Shown piece by piece: positions 24,281 to 32,045 of a stretch of DNA of 33,430 bases. Under the pieces are notes generated by a model. The model searched no databases. It was not told the DNA's origin and worked only from the letters and a program-made list of their open reading frames with translations. The stretch covers positions 1 through 33,430 of the forward strand of contig JAHWKW010000026.1 in NCBI GenBank assembly GCA_019347675.1. Reading direction: 5' to 3'. The position numbers were made by a program, and so were the translations under genes. The stretch is from Actinomycetota bacterium (GTDB lineage: Bacteria > Actinomycetota > Nitriliruptoria > Nitriliruptorales > JAHWKO01). How positions within the stretch are numbered: position 1 is the stretch's first letter; each line of letters starts with the position of its first letter.

Positions 24281-26056
24281 CTACCGTTCCTCGACGGGTT
24301 GCGCGCCGAGCTCCTCACGCAGCAGCGTCGCAGCGTGCGTGGCGGCCGTGTGCTCGTCCACCTCGTGGCCGGTGTGCTCAGCCTCGCCGACCTCGGTCTC
24401 CTCCTGGGAAAGCTCCTGGGACAGCGGCGCGGGGTCAGGCGCGGGCGGATCACCGTCGCCGGACGCGACCTCGGTGCGCAGCTGCACCGCGACGTCGCAG
24501 ACCTGCTCGATGACCTTCCGTACCGCCTCGGCGTGGTCCGGCCGACCGACCTCGTCGGCGTGGAAGCTCGACGGGAACGCCAGCACCAGACCGTCGCCCT
24601 CGAGGCGCATCGGCGTTCCTGCCTGTGCGATCGCGTGCAACCGGACGCTGTGCTGCTTGAGGTGATCGAGCACCTGACGCCAGCGCCCCACGACCGTGCT
24701 GAACACGTCCCCATCGACGTGGGCGACAGGCCCGGCAGCGGGCACTTCGGTCGCGTCCGCTGCGGTGATCTCCGGGTGGGGGACCCCAGCGTCGCGCGGA
24801 GCACCGACCCCGTCCGCCGGGCGGGGCGCCGGACCGTCGCCGCTTGCCTGGGCCCCGTGCGCCGGGCGGGGCGCCGGACCGTCGCCGCTTGCCTGGACCC
24901 CGTGCGCCGGGCGGGGCGCCGCTGTCTCCAGGCGTGCCACCCGGTCGGCCAGTGCGGCGACGTCGCCGATCACCTCCGGGAGCGCGAGCTTGGCCAGCGC
25001 CAGCTCGATCGGGAGACGCGCCGGTCCCCGCCGCATTTCGGCGATGGTCTCAGCCAGCACGTCGACCGCCCGTAGCAGCGTCTCGCGCGGCAGCAACTGT
25101 GCCTGCCCGGCCAGCCGCGTCCGCCGCTCCGCCGTGGCGTCGACCAGGTCCGGCCGGTCGGGTGCCACCTGCAGCACCAGCAGGTCGCGGAGGTGCTGGA
25201 CGAGGTCGAGGGCGAACCGGCGCAGGTCGTGACCCTCGTCGAGGAGCGATTGGGTGAGCGCCAGCAACCCGGCGATGTCGCGGGCCGCCAGCAACGACAC
25301 CGTCTCGAACGTCCGCTCCGCCGGCGTGTGTCCCAGGACCTGGGCCACGGCGTCGCCGGTGACGTGACCGCCGCCGAACGACAGCACCTGCTCCAGGATC
25401 GACAGGGTGTCACGCACGGAGCCGTCGCCGGCGCGCACGACCGCCTCGACCGCGTCGTCGTCGATCGACAGACCTTCGAGCACCACGACGCGTTTCACGT
25501 GCGCGGCGACGTCCTGCGCCCCGACCCGGCGCAGGTCGAGGCGCTGCACGCGGGACAAGATCGTCGGCAGGACCTTCTGCGGGTCGGTCGTGGCCATCGC
25601 GAACATCACGTGGTGCGGGGGCTCCTCGATCAGCTTCAGCAGCGCGTTGAACGCCGCGGTCGAGGCCATGTGCACCTCGTCGAGGATGTAGGCCTTCTTG
25701 CGTGCCCGGGCGGGTGCGAACATGGCGCGCTCGCGCAGTTCCCGGGCGTCGTCCACCCCACCGTGGGAGGCCATGTCGAGCTCGATCACATCCACCGACG
25801 AGCCGCCGGTGATCTGCACGCACAGGTCGCACACCTGGCAGGGATCGGGGGTGGGGCCCTGATCGCAGTTCACCGCCTTGGCCAGGATGCGTGCCGTGGA
25901 GGTCTTCCCGGTGCCGCGGGGGCCGGTGAACAGGTAGGCGTGGTGTAGGCGGTCCTCGGCGATCGCGTTGGCGAGCGTCTGGGTGACGTGTCGCTGCCCC
26001 ACCACCTCCGCGAACGATTGCGGGCGGTACTTGCGGTACAGCGAGACGTACGCCAC
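24281..26056 (-). CDS. dnaX: DNA polymerase III subunit gamma/tau
   Basis: Product of 591 residues from GTG 26056, with AGGAGG five bases upstream and the standard beginning AYVSLYRKYRPQSFAEVVGQ. The clamp-loader ATPase has Walker A GPRGTGKTSTARILAKAVNC, a four-Cys zinc site (CDQGPTPDPCQVCDLC), Walker B/DEVH in AYILDEVHMAS and sensor 1 in MFAMATTDPQKVLPT with ILSRVQR after it. Domain III ends near residue 370. A linker with 15-residue repeats (RPAHG-x-QASGDGPAP) precedes the tau-like C-terminal domain (WRQVLDHLKQHSVRLHAIA). Product is tau length; a gamma form cannot be predicted. SRP RNA lies directly upstream. Confidence 0.96.
   Translation of the reverse strand: MAYVSLYRKYRPQSFAEVVGQRHVTQTLANAIAEDRLHHAYLFTGPRGTGKTSTARILAKAVNCDQGPTPDPCQVCDLCVQITGGSSVDVIELDMASHGGVDDARELRERAMFAPARARKKAYILDEVHMASTAAFNALLKLIEEPPHHVMFAMATTDPQKVLPTILSRVQRLDLRRVGAQDVAAHVKRVVVLEGLSIDDDAVEAVVRAGDGSVRDTLSILEQVLSFGGGHVTGDAVAQVLGHTPAERTFETVSLLAARDIAGLLALTQSLLDEGHDLRRFALDLVQHLRDLLVLQVAPDRPDLVDATAERRTRLAGQAQLLPRETLLRAVDVLAETIAEMRRGPARLPIELALAKLALPEVIGDVAALADRVARLETAAPRPAHGVQASGDGPAPRPAHGAQASGDGPAPRPADGVGAPRDAGVPHPEITAADATEVPAAGPVAHVDGDVFSTVVGRWRQVLDHLKQHSVRLHAIAQAGTPMRLEGDGLVLAFPSSFHADEVGRPDHAEAVRKVIEQVCDVAVQLRTEVASGDGDPPAPDPAPLSQELSQEETEVGEAEHTGHEVDEHTAATHAATLLREELGAQPVEER
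24815..24920 (-). repeat. 45-bp tandem repeat in the dnaX linker
   Basis: Copies begin at 24815, 24860 and 24905 (the last partial), with the core CGCCGGGCGGGGCGCC. Period 45 keeps frame and yields repeated 15-residue Pro/Ala/Gly units in the DnaX linker. Near-identity of copies indicates a recent expansion. Confidence 0.85.
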
Positions 26057-26095
26057 CCGAACCTCCTGCAACGGCCGCGAGGCCCGAGACCCGAA

Positions 26096-26210
26096 GGTCC
26101 GCTCCGGCCGCCCCGTCCGGCACCCGTCCAAGAACGGCTTAGGGCTGCTGCCTTCCGGCCCTGACCCGGTTCACCGGAGGACGTCGCCGGGGGGACGACC
26201 GGAGCGCACC
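26096..26210 (-). ncRNA. ffs: Signal recognition particle RNA, small bacterial type
   Basis: The minus strand carries the conserved domain IV: GGTGAACCGGGTCAGG, then GCCGGAAGGCAGCAGCC, with the GGAA-type tetraloop region that binds Ffh. The ends pair: 5' GGTGCGCTCCGG with 3' CCGGAGCGGACC gives 12 positions with one mismatch, fixing a length near 115 nt. It lies just upstream of dnaX, a frequent location in actinobacteria. Exact ends are estimated from pairing. Confidence 0.9.
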
Positions 26211-26270
26211 GCCGGGCTCGAGCCCCGCGTCGGCGGCGAGCGTACCGGCTCGTCGCTGCGGTGTCCGCAA

Positions 26271-26366
26271 GCGGAGGGTGAGGGATTCGATCCGAACCCT
26301 CCAGGCGTCGACCCGTCCATGCTTTCCACGTCTGTTACGGGGTTGACGGCCTAGACACCAGATCCG
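26271..26366 (-). pseudogene. Degenerate tRNA-Ser
   Basis: The 3' half resembles the intact tRNA-Ser at 29458-29549: TGGAAAGC of the anticodon arm, a variable-arm-like stretch, GAGGGTTCG, then AATCCCTCACCCTCCGC. The T-loop has extra bases, no GGAGGGT 5' acceptor strand is found at the expected place, and CCA is replaced. The 20 bases at 26271-26290 are identical to 29460-29479. It is either a decayed ancestral tRNA next to ffs or a displaced end left by integration. Confidence 0.5.
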
Positions 26367-26754
26367 CAAAACCCCATGTCTGGCCTGAGCTTTGTGCAGA
26401 ACGGTCGGGTTCGTCTCATACCCGCCACCCCTCGGGCGGTGTTCCTCCGAAACGACCACGACCGCGAGGTCGTCCGCGGGATGCGCGGGCGGCAGCCGGA
26501 GAACTGGGTCAGCGGTCCGGTGGCGACGTGCAGGTCGTGGACAGCGCGTCGCTTGCGCCGACCCCGATCAGCAACGGCCTCGTCGACGAGGACAGGCTCA
26601 TGCCGGAACTGATCCGACTGGGTGGCGGCAAGAGTGTGTTCCCCGAGGAGGTTCCACGCCCGACGAGACGTGCGGTCGAGACGGCGTCGCCCGATGAGTT
26701 CGGACGGACGGCATCGTCTGAGAGGATGCTGCGAGGGTCGACAAGGAGGCTCAG
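26367..26754. other. Stretch without a recognisable gene
   Basis: Between the degenerate tRNA and the first VOC gene. Open frames of 60-100 codons exist on both strands, but none has a recognisable family pattern or a good ribosome site. AAGGAGG near 26741 belongs to the next gene. Confidence 0.5.
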
Positions 26755-27639
26755 ATGCGGAAGATCACGCCACACCTGTGGTTCGACACGCAGGCCGTGG
26801 AGGCGGCCGAGGTCTACGCCTCCACTTTCCCGGATTCGATGATCACCGATGTGACCACGATCCGCGACACCCCGTCGGGAGACACCGACGTCGTGTCGTT
26901 CGAGCTATGGGGCCAGCCGTTCGCGGCCATCAGCGCCGGCCCGCTGTTCGAGTTCAACCCGTCCGTGTCGTTCCTCGTGTCCTGCGACAGTCCCGAAGAG
27001 GTCGATTTCTTCTGGGGCAGGCTGTCGGACGGCGGCACACCGCTCATGCCGCTGGACTCGTACCCGTTCAGCGGCCGCTACGGCTGGACCGAGGACCGGT
27101 ACGGACTGTCGTGGCAGATCATGCATGCCGACCAGCAAGAAGTAGGCCAGCGGATCACGGCCACGCTCATGTTCGTGAGCGAGGTCTGCGGCAAGGCCGA
27201 GGAGGCGATCGCCTTCTACACCTCGCTGTTCTCCGACTCCAAGGTCGGCCACCTCCTCCGCTACGGGATGGACGAAGCGCCCGACGTTGCGGGGACGATC
27301 AAGCACGCCAGCTTCTGGCTGGCGGGCCAGGAGTTCGCGGCCATGGACAGCGCCCATGACCACCGGTTCGGCTTCAATGAGGCGGTCTCCTTCATGATCA
27401 GTTGCGAGACGCAGGAGGAGATCGACCGCTACTGGGATGCCCTCTCCGCGGTTGCTGAGGCCGAACAGTGCGGCTGGCTGAAGGACCGCTACGGGCTCTC
27501 ATGGCAGGTGGTGCCCGCTGACCTCGATGAACTGCTGCGCAACGGCACGGAACACCAGACCGCGCGGGTCACCGCGGCGTTCCTCGGGATGAAGAAGTTC
27601 GACCTCGCGGAACTACAGCGCGCATACGACGGACCGTGA
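26755..27639 (+). CDS. Two-domain VOC/PhnB-like protein
   Basis: Product of 294 residues; AAGGAGG lies 7 or 8 bases before the ATG. It consists of two similar halves of the PhnB-like branch of the vicinal oxygen chelate superfamily (often labelled 3-demethylubiquinone-9 3-methyltransferase, probably wrongly). First half: ITPHLWFDTQAVEAAEVYAS, FNPSVSFLVSC, GWTEDRYGLSWQI. Second half: TATLMFVSEVCGKAEEAIAFY, NEAVSFMISC, GWLKDRYGLSWQV. The matching GW-x-x-DRYGLSWQ endings show the duplication. No methyltransferase motif exists. Substrate unknown. A single-domain relative follows after 22 bases. Confidence 0.9.
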   Translation: MRKITPHLWFDTQAVEAAEVYASTFPDSMITDVTTIRDTPSGDTDVVSFELWGQPFAAISAGPLFEFNPSVSFLVSCDSPEEVDFFWGRLSDGGTPLMPLDSYPFSGRYGWTEDRYGLSWQIMHADQQEVGQRITATLMFVSEVCGKAEEAIAFYTSLFSDSKVGHLLRYGMDEAPDVAGTIKHASFWLAGQEFAAMDSAHDHRFGFNEAVSFMISCETQEEIDRYWDALSAVAEAEQCGWLKDRYGLSWQVVPADLDELLRNGTEHQTARVTAAFLGMKKFDLAELQRAYDGP

Positions 27640-27661
27640 GCACGAGTCCAAAGGTGGAACG

Positions 27662-28093
27662 ATGACGAGACTGCACACCTACCTCAACTTCGCCGGCGAC
27701 GCCGAAGAAGCGTTCGACTTCTACCGATCGGTGTTCGGCGGCGAGTTCTCGTCGCACGTCCGCTTCAAGGACTTCCCGATGGAGGGTGTCGACATCCCCG
27801 CGGAAGACCAGGACAAGATCATGCACATCGCCCTGCCCATCGGTGACGGGGACATCCTGATGGCCAGCGACGCCCTGGATTCCCTCGGACAGGAACTGGT
27901 CCAAGGCAACAACGTCTACGTGTCGGTCCACCCGGACAGCAGACAAGAGGCGGACCGGGTCTTCGAGGCACTCTCGCAGGGTGGAGAGATCGAGATGCCG
28001 ATCGGCGACCAGCCGTGGGGGGACTACTACGGCAGCTTCACGGACAAGTTCGGGGTCATGTGGATGGTGAACCATACCCCCGAGGAGGCATGA
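27662..28093 (+). CDS. Single-domain VOC/PhnB-like protein
   Basis: Product of 143 residues, AAAGGTGG-like ribosome site before the ATG. Family pattern: LHTYLNFAGDAEEAFDFYRS, VFGGEFSSHVRF, IMHIALPIGDGDILMASD, NNVYVSVHPDSRQEADRVFE, then WGDYYGSFTDKFGVMWMVNH. These are typical of small PhnB-like proteins of unknown activity. It probably shares a transcript with the preceding two-domain gene. Confidence 0.9.
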   Translation: MTRLHTYLNFAGDAEEAFDFYRSVFGGEFSSHVRFKDFPMEGVDIPAEDQDKIMHIALPIGDGDILMASDALDSLGQELVQGNNVYVSVHPDSRQEADRVFEALSQGGEIEMPIGDQPWGDYYGSFTDKFGVMWMVNHTPEEA

Positions 28094-28159
28094 GCGAGAG
28101 GCCCGGTGGCGGCCGCGGGGCGGCGGACGTTCGTCGCTCGCTGCCGCGGTCACATCGTG

Positions 28160-28595
28160 GCCACCTTCGGGCTCGCCTCGCGGCCGAGGAACCGGCCGAG
28201 CTCCCAGGCTGAGGTCTCTACCGCCTGGACGACGACCAGATCGTCCCGCGCGGCAGTCCGAACACCACGACAAGCCGCTGGACTTCGCTCGGCGGATGTC
28301 GACGCAGTGGACCTGTCGTGGCGCGGCCTGCTTCGGTGTCTCCGTCCACGTCGTCCCCTCGGACGAGCGCGACGCGGTGCTCCGCACCGATGCCGACCGC
28401 ACACGTCACCACTACCGCTGGGGAACGGTGCGACGTGTGCTCGCGGCAGGCTTCGACCTGTTGCCGACGTCGCCGACCCGCACCACGACACCGTGCTCGT
28501 GGAGCCCGACACTCAGTCCCGGGCCGATGACCTCCTGGCCGCGGCTGCCGCATCGCGAGGAGAACCCGTACGACCTCGGAGGGACAGGGCGATGA
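28160..28595 (+). pseudogene. Frameshifted unknown gene
   Basis: Coding-like fragments lie in changing frames: RARLAAEEPAELPG, a stop, LYRLDDDQIVPRGSP, then KPLDFARRMSTQWTCRGAAC and TRHHYRWGTVRRVLAAGFDL in another frame, then ADPHHDTVLVEPDTQSRADD, and a closing NPYDLGG. Read together they look like one protein of about 140 residues broken by several frameshifts. I do not recognise a named family. Sequencing error cannot be excluded, but nearby genes are also decayed. Confidence 0.4.
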
Positions 28596-28876
28596 CCGAG
28601 ACCCCTACCACGGATGTCGAGGTGGCCCTGCCCGCGGATGTCCACCAAATCGACGAGACCGGCGACATCTGGAGCGTGCTCGAGGAGGCGTCCGACCCCG
28701 ATCGCATCGCCGAAGCCCGCGTGATCGTCGCCGGAGATCCCGACGAGCCGTTCCTCGCCCGCGTCATCGACATCGTCGACGGCGCCGACGGGACCCACAT
28801 CGTCCACCTCGAGGTGATCGGCCTTCCCGGTCAGGTGATCGACGAGCTGACCCGCGCCAAGCTGCTCTCCGCCTGA
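28592..28876 (+). CDS. Small acidic protein of unknown function
   Basis: Product of 94 residues; GGAGGG lies 8 bases before ATG 28592. The frame is open further upstream, but that part is the broken gene described before. The protein is acidic: EVALPADVHQIDETGDIWSV, LEEASDPDRIAEARVIVAGD, then FLARVIDIVDGADGTHIVHL and VIGLPGQVIDELTRAKLL. Alternating strands and helices suggest one compact domain. No signal peptide or membrane helix. I do not recognise its family. Confidence 0.65.
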   Translation: MTETPTTDVEVALPADVHQIDETGDIWSVLEEASDPDRIAEARVIVAGDPDEPFLARVIDIVDGADGTHIVHLEVIGLPGQVIDELTRAKLLSA

Positions 28877-28934
28877 CCCTGCTGTGGGCGGGCGGCTCGA
28901 AGGCCTCGTCGCGGCACGGTTACGGTCGGCGTGC

Positions 28935-29223
28935 GTGGACCCCACCCTGGGTGCTCGCAGCGCATCGCCACGATCTGCGCCTCGAGCTCGGGCGGCATCT
29001 GGTGCGGACACGACCCCGGCTTGGAGGACTGGTCAACCAGGCCTGCCAGACCCGCCTTGGCGTACGCCCGCAGCCACCGGTGCACCGTCTGTCGGCTCAC
29101 CCCGTAGCGGCAGGCCACCTCGGTGACCGCCGCGCCCTCGACCACGACCTCCAACACCGCCGCGTGCCGCTGCTCGATCACGCCCAACACCACCAGCACG
29201 AGCCACTCCTCGTCCGCCAACAC
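28935..29223 (-). pseudogene. IS481-type transposase, N-terminal remnant
   Basis: About 96 residues of a helix-turn-helix transposase N-terminus: VEGAAVTEVACRYGVSRQTV, HRWLRAYAKAGLAGLVDQSS, KPGSCPHQMPPELEAQIVAM, then CEHPGWGPRT. In intact IS481-family proteins this continues into a second helix-turn-helix and an rve integrase core; here homology stops abruptly near 28935, so no catalytic DDE residues remain. A mobile-element relic that cannot move by itself. Confidence 0.7.
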
Positions 29224-29254
29224 GTTCGAGGAGCAGCTTCCAACCGGCCGCAGG

Positions 29255-29354
29255 TGTCACACAGGAACCGGAGCCACCGTCGCGCAGGACCCGGAGCCAC
29301 GTCCGGGATCTGTCACCCACCTACCGGAGCCAACGTGTCAAGCATCTACCGGGC
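29255..29354 (+). repeat. Three imperfect TGTCA-led repeats upstream of the IS481 remnant
   Basis: Similar 21-bp segments begin at 29255 (TGTCACACAGGAACCGGAG), 29309 (TGTCACCCACCTACCGGAG) and 29334 (TGTCAAGCATCTACCGGGC). IS481 ends start with TGT, so one may be the terminal repeat of the decayed element, with the others as copies or nested ends. Confidence 0.4.
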
Positions 29355-29457
29355 CCGCACACCACCTGTGACCAAGTCGTGACCAAGTGGGCGTTCGGGC
29401 TGGTTCGGCGCGAAGGGGGCCCGGATCCGCGAAACCTTCTCTGACCTCGACGTTTGT

Positions 29458-29549
29458 TGGCGGAGGGTGAGGGATTCGAACCCTCGAGGGGCTTGCACCC
29501 CTACACGCTTTCCAAGCGTGCGCACTAGGCCTGACTATGCGAACCCTCC
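29458..29549 (-). tRNA. tRNA-Ser(GGA)
   Basis: Complete class II tRNA of 92 nt including an encoded CCA. Acceptor GGAGGGT pairs with ACCCTCC, discriminator G; D arm GCATAGTCAGGCCTAGTGC; anticodon stem CACGC/GCGTG around loop TTGGAAA with anticodon GGA (29513-29511); long variable arm (AGGGG/CCCCT); T arm GAGGG-TTCGAAT-CCCTC. It reads UCC and UCU serine codons. It may serve as an integration site: its 3' end recurs at 26271 and 29636. Confidence 0.95.
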
Positions 29550-29636
29550 AGGTTGGTGGCCGCCGCGCCGACGAGTCACCTGGCTCCGCCGCACAGCACG
29601 GCACCAGCTGCAGCTCGTCGTTGACGCGCCATTTCG

Positions 29637-29722
29637 CGGAGGGACAGGGATTCTAACCCTCGAGACCCTCACGGGCCTACCCGCTGTCAAGGGAAGAGAC
29701 CCTCATTTCTCGGGTGCCCTCC
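29637..29722 (-). pseudogene. tRNA-Ser-like degenerate sequence
   Basis: An 86-nt stretch with GGAGGG/CCCTCC ends, a discriminator G, and a 3' part close to tRNA-Ser (CTCGAGGGTTAGAATCCCTG). The invariant C of the T-loop is A, the T-stem has a mismatch, the D-loop lacks GG, and no proper anticodon stem forms. Most likely a decayed copy of the tRNA-Ser 3' end. Confidence 0.4.
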
Positions 29723-30084
29723 GGCAGCCCAGCGTACCGTTGAAGGTCGCTTTGACGACCCGTGCATGCCACGTCGAGTACCCGTCGACGGGTCTTGCCA
29801 TGTCTCCGTGATCAGACGGTGATCGAAGACAGGATTCCCCGTCGTGGCATGCGGCGGCACGGCTGGCCGACGTCGTGACGCTACTCGCGGCCGTCGCTGT
29901 CGCTTCGTCGCGCCTGTACCGGGGCGTTCGCTTCCCGACCCACGTCGTCACCGGCATGTGTACGCGTGCGTGTGGGTAGCGATCTCCTCGCGCATGCTTG
30001 CCCGGACAGGGGGCTCCGACGGACTCGGCCACGCTACGGCACCGCTCTGAGGAGCGAGACGTCGCTGCGGATTGGAGGAAGCCC
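29723..30084. other. Stretch without a recognisable gene
   Basis: No convincing coding frame. It holds a 14-bp perfect palindrome ACCCGTCGACGGGT (29780-29793). Composition is slightly less GC-rich than the flanks in places. The ribosome site GGAGGAA near 30074 belongs to the next, broken gene. Confidence 0.5.
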
Positions 30085-30425
30085 GTGACCCGCCCCCTGA
30101 AGTACGGCCTCGGCGTGCTAGCGGCCAACCCCGTGCTGCTGCTCTTCTACGGGGCACTCATCGAAATCGCGCTTCATCCTGACGTCCAACACCGCGAAGT
30201 GGAGTTGCCGGGACTCGGCGAGGACTGGTCGGATGCCACTGTCGCGATGTTCTGCGATCTCCAGGTTGGCATGTGGTTCTCCAAGACCGGCATGGTGGAG
30301 CGCGCCGTCGATCCCGTGGTCGAGGCCAAGCCCGACGTCGTGCTGCTGGGGGCCACTTCGTCTACGGCAACGCGCCGACCGCCGACGTCCAGGTCGCCAC
30401 GATCCTCGACCTCCTGGAGCCCTGA
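30085..30425 (+). pseudogene. Truncated, frameshifted metallophosphoesterase
   Basis: GTG 30085 follows GGAGGAA. The fragment reads RPLKYGLGVLAANPVLLLFY (membrane lead), LPGLGEDWSDATVAMFCDLQ, VGMWFSKTGMVERAVDPVVE, PDVVLLG. The reading frame then breaks at a run of five G (30348-30352): one more G would restore FVYGNAPTADVQVATILDLL and a stop at 30423-30425. The metal motif GD-FVY reads GH-FVY, and the protein ends far before the GNHD motif. In this family a calcineurin-like fold binds two metals; this copy must be inactive. Confidence 0.65.
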
Positions 30426-30931
30426 TCGCCTCTGATGCGCCGAGCCGCCCACGAACAGTCGGTTGCCGGCGGCGCCGTAGGCGTCGGAGCGAAACCGTTG
30501 TGACAGCCGGAACAGCGGACGCGGGGAGACGGCGTTCGCACCAAACCTCTGCACCACTTGACGGGATCGCTTGCGATGCTCGCTGGCATCCCGCTGCGCG
30601 CGGTGACGACCCTCTGGGCACTCCCGGGCCACGGTCACGGCCGGTTATCTCCTCTCACGTCCTCGACGAGACGAAGCGCGAGACCGCGGCGAAGATGGAC
30701 GTCGTGGTGAACCCGAGCCGTACCGTCCGCGGCGAGCTGCGAATGCCCGTGCATGACTGGACCCGCCTCGCGCCACCCAACCACTGGTCCCTGCCGCTTC
30801 GCTATGGGTGAACGCCCGGCCCTCGACATGACATCGCTGCCTGATTGCGACCGGCCGCGAGGAACCCACGGTGACGTTGGCGGAGGGGCACCTCGACCGT
30901 GCCGTCCCGCATGTGAGCGAGACGTCCGCGC
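30426..30931. other. Stretch with gene debris only
   Basis: No intact gene recognised. A 22-codon frame at 30743-30811 begins MPVHDWTR, which matches the start of a widespread hypothetical protein family, but then runs into unrelated sequence and stops. Other frames have no family pattern. Confidence 0.4.
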
Positions 30932-31927
30932 ATGACTCAGGGCGTCGAGGAGACTGCGGGTTCCGTACCGCCGCCCCGAGGGCACCACCGCCTGCGCTGG
31001 CCTCGCCATCCGCTCCTACGTACCTGGACCGGCGTGGTGCTCATAAGCTTCAGCGCCGTCTGGGTGCGGATCGCCGATATCGAACCGGCGAGATCGGCCT
31101 TTCTCCGCAACGCCTACGCGCTGCCGATCTTCGCCGCGCTCATCTGGTGGAGGCAACGGTCGGTGGGGAAGCGCCGATCGCCACGCGCCGGGATCGTGGC
31201 GTTCGCCACCATCGCCGGTGTGTTCCTCGGCATGGACTTCATCGTCTGGCACGAGTCCGTCGCGATCATCGGGGCCGGCCTCGGCACGATGCTGCCGAAC
31301 GTCCAGGTCGTGTTCGTCAGCATCATCGCGATCTTCGCCTTCGGCGAACGACCGCACGTCGCTTTCTGGGGCGCGCTGGTTCCGGTCCTGGTTGGGGTGT
31401 GGATCCTCGGCGTGGGCGGCGAACCCATCGCCGCGGGAGGGTCGATGCTCGTCGGCGTCGGGCTCGGCGTGCTGGCCGGGCTGTTCTACGCCATCTACCT
31501 CATCGTCCTGCGGCACGCACGACTCCGTCGCCCGGCCGCCCGGTCGGTCGAGGTGATCGCTTCCGCGACCCTCGGAGCGGCGATCCTCACCGGCGTCTTC
31601 GCGTTGTTGCAGGGGGTCGCCGGTCCGGCAGTGACCCCGGCGGACAACGGATGGATGCTGGCCTACGCGTTCGGCAGCCAGGTCCTCGGCTGGCTGCTCA
31701 TCACCTCGTCGGTCCATCTGCTGCCAGCGAGCATCACCGCGGTCGCGTTGCTCCTCCAGCCGGTGCTCGCCATGGTCTGGGGGGCGACGCTCCTGGGCGA
31801 GCCGATCGGCGCGGTTGAGGTGGGTGGTGCGGCCACCGTCCTGTTCGGGGTCGTCGCCGCCCACCGCGCGGTCGTGGTCGGCCAGCGCCGCGAACGTGCC
31901 GCCATCGAGGATGAACCCGCAGGTTAG
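30932..31927 (+). CDS. EamA/DMT-family transporter
   Basis: Product of 331 residues with about ten hydrophobic helices in two EamA repeats. First repeat: LLRTWTGVVLISFSAVWVRI, ARSAFLRNAYALPIFAALIW, GIVAFATIAGVFLGMDFIVW, ESVAIIGAGLGTMLPNVQVV, FWGALVPVLVGVWILG. Second repeat ends SSVHLLPASITAVALLLQPV and MVWGATLLGEPIGAVEVGGA, the usual family signature with Glu before the last helix. These inner-membrane carriers export small metabolites; substrate unknown. The ribosome site is weak, so the exact start is not certain. It is the first clearly intact gene after the decayed stretch. Confidence 0.9.
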   Translation: MTQGVEETAGSVPPPRGHHRLRWPRHPLLRTWTGVVLISFSAVWVRIADIEPARSAFLRNAYALPIFAALIWWRQRSVGKRRSPRAGIVAFATIAGVFLGMDFIVWHESVAIIGAGLGTMLPNVQVVFVSIIAIFAFGERPHVAFWGALVPVLVGVWILGVGGEPIAAGGSMLVGVGLGVLAGLFYAIYLIVLRHARLRRPAARSVEVIASATLGAAILTGVFALLQGVAGPAVTPADNGWMLAYAFGSQVLGWLLITSSVHLLPASITAVALLLQPVLAMVWGATLLGEPIGAVEVGGAATVLFGVVAAHRAVVVGQRRERAAIEDEPAG

Positions 31928-32045
31928 GTGTTCGTGAACAGCACCCGGTTCGTCGGACACGGTTGGCGTCTATCACGCCGCTGAGGTGAAGTCGTGGCGG
32001 CATGGTCCGCTTCGCGTGGGGTGAGGTGTCCGTCGCCGCTGGGCA

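Noticed and set aside
26271-26366. tmRNA 3' end
   Set aside because: The T-arm and 3' end match tRNA-Ser far better, and no peptide-tag reading frame or tmRNA 5' end is present nearby.
26528-26842. 104-codon + strand frame before the two-domain VOC gene
   Set aside because: It overlaps the start of the VOC gene, has no ribosome site and no family pattern.
29637-29722. Selenocysteine tRNA
   Set aside because: Length and acceptor ends were suggestive, but no TCA anticodon lies in a proper loop and the T-arm is damaged.
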